Assembly: GCA_963662375.2 (NCBI GenBank) | Contig: CAXXRP010000008.1 | Location: forward strand, 54,585-118,584 | Source: UBA11612 sp963662375 | Lineage (GTDB): Bacteria; Pseudomonadota; Alphaproteobacteria; Rhodospirillales; Rhodospirillaceae | Reading direction: 5' to 3' | Length of the DNA: 64,000 nucleotides | Translations under genes and position numbers: made by a program | Notes under the pieces: generated by a model | Databases searched by the model: none | What the model saw: only the letters and a program-made list of their open reading frames with translations | Told to the model about the DNA's origin: nothing | In this document: piece by piece, positions 60,027-64,000 of the stretch | Numbering within the stretch: the stretch's first letter is position 1 | Layout: every line of letters starts with the position of its first letter

Positions 60027-60075
60027 GCTTAACCAGCTAGATTCATGGCGCGATATGGCTACTCACTGGATTGAA

Positions 60076-62216
60076 TCACCCCTCTGAACGGCTTTCCGCT
60101 TCTCTATGGAATTTGACATCAGCATAGCGGTCACACGGCGTGGCACCATCTAATTCCTCGGATAGCGGGGAGATAAGAGCCTCATAGCGGCGCCATCGAC
60201 CAATAGGTCCGCGGTAAATCGGATTCCGCACCTGGACAGCGCTCGCCGTATCTATTGACCGTTGCGTTTCGTAGTATCTCAAGCAGCGATCATCCCAAGA
60301 AAGATTGCAATGTTCTACTATGCGTTTGCTTTGACCCTCTAGATCTTCGACTAGGTCTTCATAGGCGACATCCAGCATCGCGTCTCCGGGAACCGCCGGC
60401 CGCCAATGATCCATGAGCTCAGTGTAACGCCGATAATATCTTCCGAGTTCACCTAGGTCATAGCTGAATCCCTGGCCCTGTCGGAACAGCTTGGTATAAC
60501 AGGAGACACACGTATCGAGAGGATCGCGCACGGCGTGTATGATGCGGGCGTTAGGCAGAGCCAAGCGAATCAATCCTATATTGAGGAAATTGCCGGGCAG
60601 TTTGTCCGTAACCGGGTTTTGCCAACCAAGAGCTCTGGCAATCGGGATAAATATTCTTTTCCAATCTGCCTAAAGCAAACCGTATCAAGTTTCGAAACAC
60701 ACTCCGGGTAAAACACTGCCGATCGATCTGATTCGAGGGTGGTCTTAATGGTAGCGTCAAAATGCAGCATTTCCCCACCCGCTTGCACTTGCGGATGGCT
60801 AGCCAGAATCTGCTCCAGCAGCGTTGTTCCTGAACGGGGCATCCCCACGATAAATATGGGGACCGGTGATGGATCGCCCGCTCCCCGTAAGCGTTCAAAA
60901 ATTCCATTGTCAAAGGCTGCGGACACGCGCTGCATAAATTTAGCGGTAGATTCTTCGTTATATGTGATCAATTTACGTGCAAGAGCATTACCCTTCACAA
61001 GGTGTTCAAACGCCCTTGGGTAATCCCCGATATCGTCGAGGGCCTTGGCCAACGCGAAGTGGACATATTGGGCTGTGCGAGGAGGAATCGCATCTGACTT
61101 CTCTGTTAGCCTCTCAAGAGCGGATAGCTCAGCATCCCCCTGCCGAAAGATTTTGATATCCGCGCGGTTAAAATGGGCGAGAGCAAAATCCGGCTTTATG
61201 GCTATCGCGCGATCATACCGCTCCGCCGCATCATCGAACCTGCCCTCATCCTTAAGGATGGTTCCTATGTTGTTATGCGCTTCCGCGTAATTTGGGTTAA
61301 GCAAAAGCGCACGTTCGTAGCACGAGCTCGATTCGACAAACTTTCCCTGTTCCTGCAATGCATAGCCAAGATTATTGAACGCGTCCGGGTACTCTGGATT
61401 GATATCTAGGGCGCGTTTGAAATGCGAAATGGCCTTTTCTGTTTCGCTACGAACATGGAGTGTGTAGCCAAGGTTATTGTGAGCTTTAGCGTGCTGTGGA
61501 TTTATCGCAAGAGCACACTGGTAACATTGCGCCGCTTCGGAAATCAGGTTTTTCTCCTGATATACACTGCCCAAATTGTATTGCGCTTCAGCGTAGTTTG
61601 GATCAATGGCGACGGCGCGTTTGTAATAAGAAAAAGCGGCCTCTAAATTTCCGTTGTATTGATGTGCGTACCCTAAGTCATTGTGAGCTTGAGTATACTC
61701 CGGGTCGATTTGTATCGCGCGCTCGTAATGTGGGATAGCTTGATCCGACTTCCCCAATCTCATCAATGCCCCGGCTAAATTATAGCGCGCTTTCGCGAAT
61801 TTAGGGCGTAAGGTGAGTGCGCGTTCGTAGTGCTCGACCGCCTCCTCGAGTTTTTCTAGAGCCTGGGCGGCGCTGCCCAGATTATTGTGAATATCGGCAT
61901 TGTCGGGATCTAGCGACAGCGCGCGTTGATGCGATGCTTCGGCCTCGTTGGGCTTGCCAAGGGCCTGTAACACGTTCCCTAGGTTGTTGAAATAAGATGG
62001 TACGCTATTGCTGTGCTCAATGGCTTGTTTAATGAGGTTCGCAGCAATTTCATGGCGGCCCGTCTGATGAGCCATAACGCCAAGCATATGCAAACTATCC
62101 GCGTGTTGCGGCTCTAGTTTTAAAATGTTTTGGTAAAGTTTCCCAGCCTCCGCCAGTCGACCTTCGTGGTGAAGGTGCTTGGCATCATTGAGTAGCTTGT
62201 GAATCCGTCGCTTCAT
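60076..62216 (-). pseudogene. TPR-repeat sulfotransferase with one frameshift
   Basis: About 10 tetratricopeptide repeats (from LLNDAKHLHHEGRLAEAGKLYQNIL to FALAHFNRADIKIFRQGD) precede a sulfotransferase domain with the PAPS 5'-phosphate loop FIVGMPRSGTTLLEQILASHPQV. The frame breaks near 60611-60616 (VGKTR then VTDKLPGNFLNIGLIRLALPN); one missing G in a GGG run would restore it. After the shift the 3'-PAPS-binding VRDPLDTCVSCYTKLFRQGQGFSYDL and the C-terminus are intact. The enzyme would sulfate a protein or glycan. A single-base loss in a G run may also be a sequencing error. Confidence 0.82.
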
Positions 62217-62822
62217 CGTTCTGGTGGACCGTCGCTATTTATGACTTACGCGGGGAATTGTCCCATTGGATCGAATCCGATTAACAACCCTTACACACCT
62301 CCGTTGGTCCGCACTGTAAGATATCCGTGCCAGGCCAGGGACCAATATTCAGCCGGGTCGAATATAGAGGATTTTGAAGAAGCCCGGGCGCAGCGCTAGC
62401 ATCCTCGAAAAGAGTGGGTTTTCAGCGGAATTTTTTAGCATTAGAACAAGCGCGTGGAGCTGTTAGCTCCTGCCATTTCAACGCATAAATCATTCGTATC
62501 AGGCGCCAAAGGCCAAAATCTCAGGCGACTTTTTTTGCGATCACGCTATGCAGTTTTCGCCGGAAAGTGTAGAATTGGCAAACGCTCTAATTTAGAGCCT
62601 GAAGTATTTTTTCGTATGTCAGGTAATTCCGACCGGTCCTACAAAATTTGTTGGCTTGGTTGATGCGATGACCAGCGTTGCTGTACGCCGCCAGCGCATT
62701 GTGTTGGAGCGCTGTTTATCCTTAGTGTCGGACATAGCTGATTTTACCAGCTTCTCCCCCCCCTTTATACCGAGCTCGGTGCAGAGGGGAGGTTGAGGCC
62801 GCAACCTAACGGGGATTTGCCT
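62217..62822. other. Intergenic region before the NHL-repeat gene
   Basis: About 600 bp between two divergent genes. No credible protein or RNA gene is seen. There is a T run at 62528-62535 and a C run at 62757-62764. A possible leader begins with GGGGATTTGCCT before the ATG at 62823. Confidence 0.5.
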
Positions 62823-63974
62823 ATGGACGCCGCATATCGGATTATCAAGCTGCCAATGATGGTAATGGTATTTACCCTGATGTCCGCCGCCATTTCCGAG
62901 GCGGCAGAGCAAACCTTCCCGGAAAATCCTAAATTTGAAGTCGACGCTTCCTGGCCAAAATTGCCTCTGCCCAACAATTGGACCTTGGGCGAGGTTGGCG
63001 GGATCACTGTTGATGCACGCGACCACGTATGGATTGTTCAAAGGCCAGGAACGTTATTCACGTATGAAAAAGGTGCCTCCTTCGAGCCACCAATCTCCAA
63101 CTGTTGCATTCCTGCCCCTCCGGTTATGGAGTTCGATCAGGAAGGTAACGTTGTGAGTGCTTGGGGCGGCCCGGGAGAGGGGTATGAGTGGCCCGACAGC
63201 GAGCACGGAATCTCTATAGACTATAAAGGCAACGTTTGGATTGCTGGGAACGGCCGCGGAAGCCGAGATGACGATAGTGTTCCTCCCGACGGAGTGGTGT
63301 TGAAATTCTCGCCGGATGGCGAGTTTCTGTTGCAAATTGGCCAAAGAGCACCCTCCAAGGGCAGCAGCGATCCAAACCAGCTCGCGGGGCCGGCAGACAT
63401 GGCAGTTGATCCCGAAACCAATGAAGTCTTCGTGGCAGATGGATACCGCAATCACCGCGTTATCGTTTTCGATGGAGATACCGGCGAGTTTAAGCGAATG
63501 TGGGGAGCCTACGGCAGGCGACCAACGGATAAAACTCTGTCTGAGTACGATCCGGCCGCGCCGCCGCCGGAACAGTTCCGTAACGTACATTGTGTGGAGA
63601 TCTCTGCGGACGGCCTCCTATACGTGTGCGATAGGGACAACAACCGCGTACAGGTCTTTCAACGAGACGGCACCTTTGTCAAAGAGTATTTTTATCTCAA
63701 GAATACCCTGAGCGGCCGTGGGCCAGGCTCCGTGGCAGACATAAATTTTTGGCCGGATGAGGAGCAGAGTGTGTTTGTAACGGCGGATATTGCCAATAGC
63801 CAAGTCCGGTTTGCGCGAAGGGCAGATGGGGAGGTCATAGGCGTTTTTGGGCACTTTGGAAACTACGGCGGGCAGTTTAATCGCCTACACCAAGCCGCCA
63901 TTGATTCGAATGGAGTGATCTACACGTCCGAGGCGGCTGGCAAAAGGGTGCAGAAATTCCTGATAGTGAAGTGA
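62823..63974 (+). CDS. Secreted NHL-repeat beta-propeller protein
   Basis: Protein of 383 aa with a signal peptide (MDAAYRIIKLPMMVMVFTLM then SAAISEAAE). The mature part consists of NHL-type repeats: NNWTLGEVGGITVDARDHVWIVQRPG, AVDPETNEVFVADGYRNHRVIVFDGDTG, DGLLYVCDRDNNRVQVFQRDGTF and QAAIDSNGVIYTSEAAGKRVQKF. The overall order resembles peptidyl-alpha-hydroxyglycine amidating-lyase-like proteins, but the enzyme activity is not established. Start 62823 is used because the signal peptide follows; TTG 62793 is open but not typical. Confidence 0.85.
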   Translation: MDAAYRIIKLPMMVMVFTLMSAAISEAAEQTFPENPKFEVDASWPKLPLPNNWTLGEVGGITVDARDHVWIVQRPGTLFTYEKGASFEPPISNCCIPAPPVMEFDQEGNVVSAWGGPGEGYEWPDSEHGISIDYKGNVWIAGNGRGSRDDDSVPPDGVVLKFSPDGEFLLQIGQRAPSKGSSDPNQLAGPADMAVDPETNEVFVADGYRNHRVIVFDGDTGEFKRMWGAYGRRPTDKTLSEYDPAAPPPEQFRNVHCVEISADGLLYVCDRDNNRVQVFQRDGTFVKEYFYLKNTLSGRGPGSVADINFWPDEEQSVFVTADIANSQVRFARRADGEVIGVFGHFGNYGGQFNRLHQAAIDSNGVIYTSEAAGKRVQKFLIVK

Positions 63975-64000
63975 AAAAATATCTGGCGCTATCGCCGGCC

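Overview
The window looks like a chromosomal segment of an alphaproteobacterium, probably a Rhodospirillales-like lineage. The evidence is the rRNA operon (16S, tRNA-Ile, tRNA-Ala, 23S, 5S, tRNA-fMet), the purC-purS-purQ-purL-bolA-grxD order, an Irr-type Fur regulator, DUF1476, DUF1178 and DUF4167 proteins, UbiG, a GAF-containing PtsP, and the run ispG-hisS-prfA-prmC-DUF4167-clpB-M23. This assignment comes from gene content and remembered synteny; no search was run.

Layout. 1-9950 is mostly plus-strand housekeeping: the end of a class II DAHP synthase, nadE, glnS, a threonine aldolase and a lipoprotein hydrolase on the minus strand, trmJ and rpsD. 10078-14722 is a minus-strand purine operon ending in bolA and the monothiol glutaredoxin gene. 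14892-28635 holds an NRDE protein, purB, a truncated SDR behind a textbook sigma-54 promoter, a phosphate transporter, map, sfsA, a methyltransferase, a nitrilase, ubiG and lysC. 28646-41816 holds ptsP, rodZ, ispG, the translation genes hisS-prfA-prmC, a frame-broken clpB and an M23 peptidase. 42438-47881 is the rRNA operon. 48038-59075 is an accessory block: an IS21 element, IS66 debris, a rubrerythrin-katG-irr cluster, and an IS1595-like transposon (55945-58871) whose inverted repeats enclose a transposase, a 75-aa unknown ORF and a frame-broken DNA methyltransferase-HNH gene. 59091-64000 holds a secreted DUF4350-like protein, a TPR-sulfotransferase with a frameshift, and a secreted NHL-repeat protein that ends just inside the window.

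The strongest theme is gene decay. At least ten genes are damaged by nonsense codons, single-base frameshifts, in-frame internal deletions or terminal truncation: two GNAT acetyltransferases, SDR, radC, comF, grxC, the rodZ C-terminal domain, clpB, the TPR-sulfotransferase, the transposon methyltransferase and IS66 tnpB/tnpC. In addition, ptsP keeps a full-length frame but has Arg in place of the phosphorylatable His. Some single-base losses lie in G runs and could be sequencing errors. The in-frame deletions, the Trp-to-TGA changes and the missing domains are harder to explain that way and suggest a genome under relaxed selection.

The most notable candidate for something new is the transposon at 55945-58871, a mobile carrier of a methyltransferase-HNH cargo. 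Next come the sigma-54 promoter at 17753 together with the catalytically altered PtsP, and the peroxide-defence cluster lying between two mobile elements.
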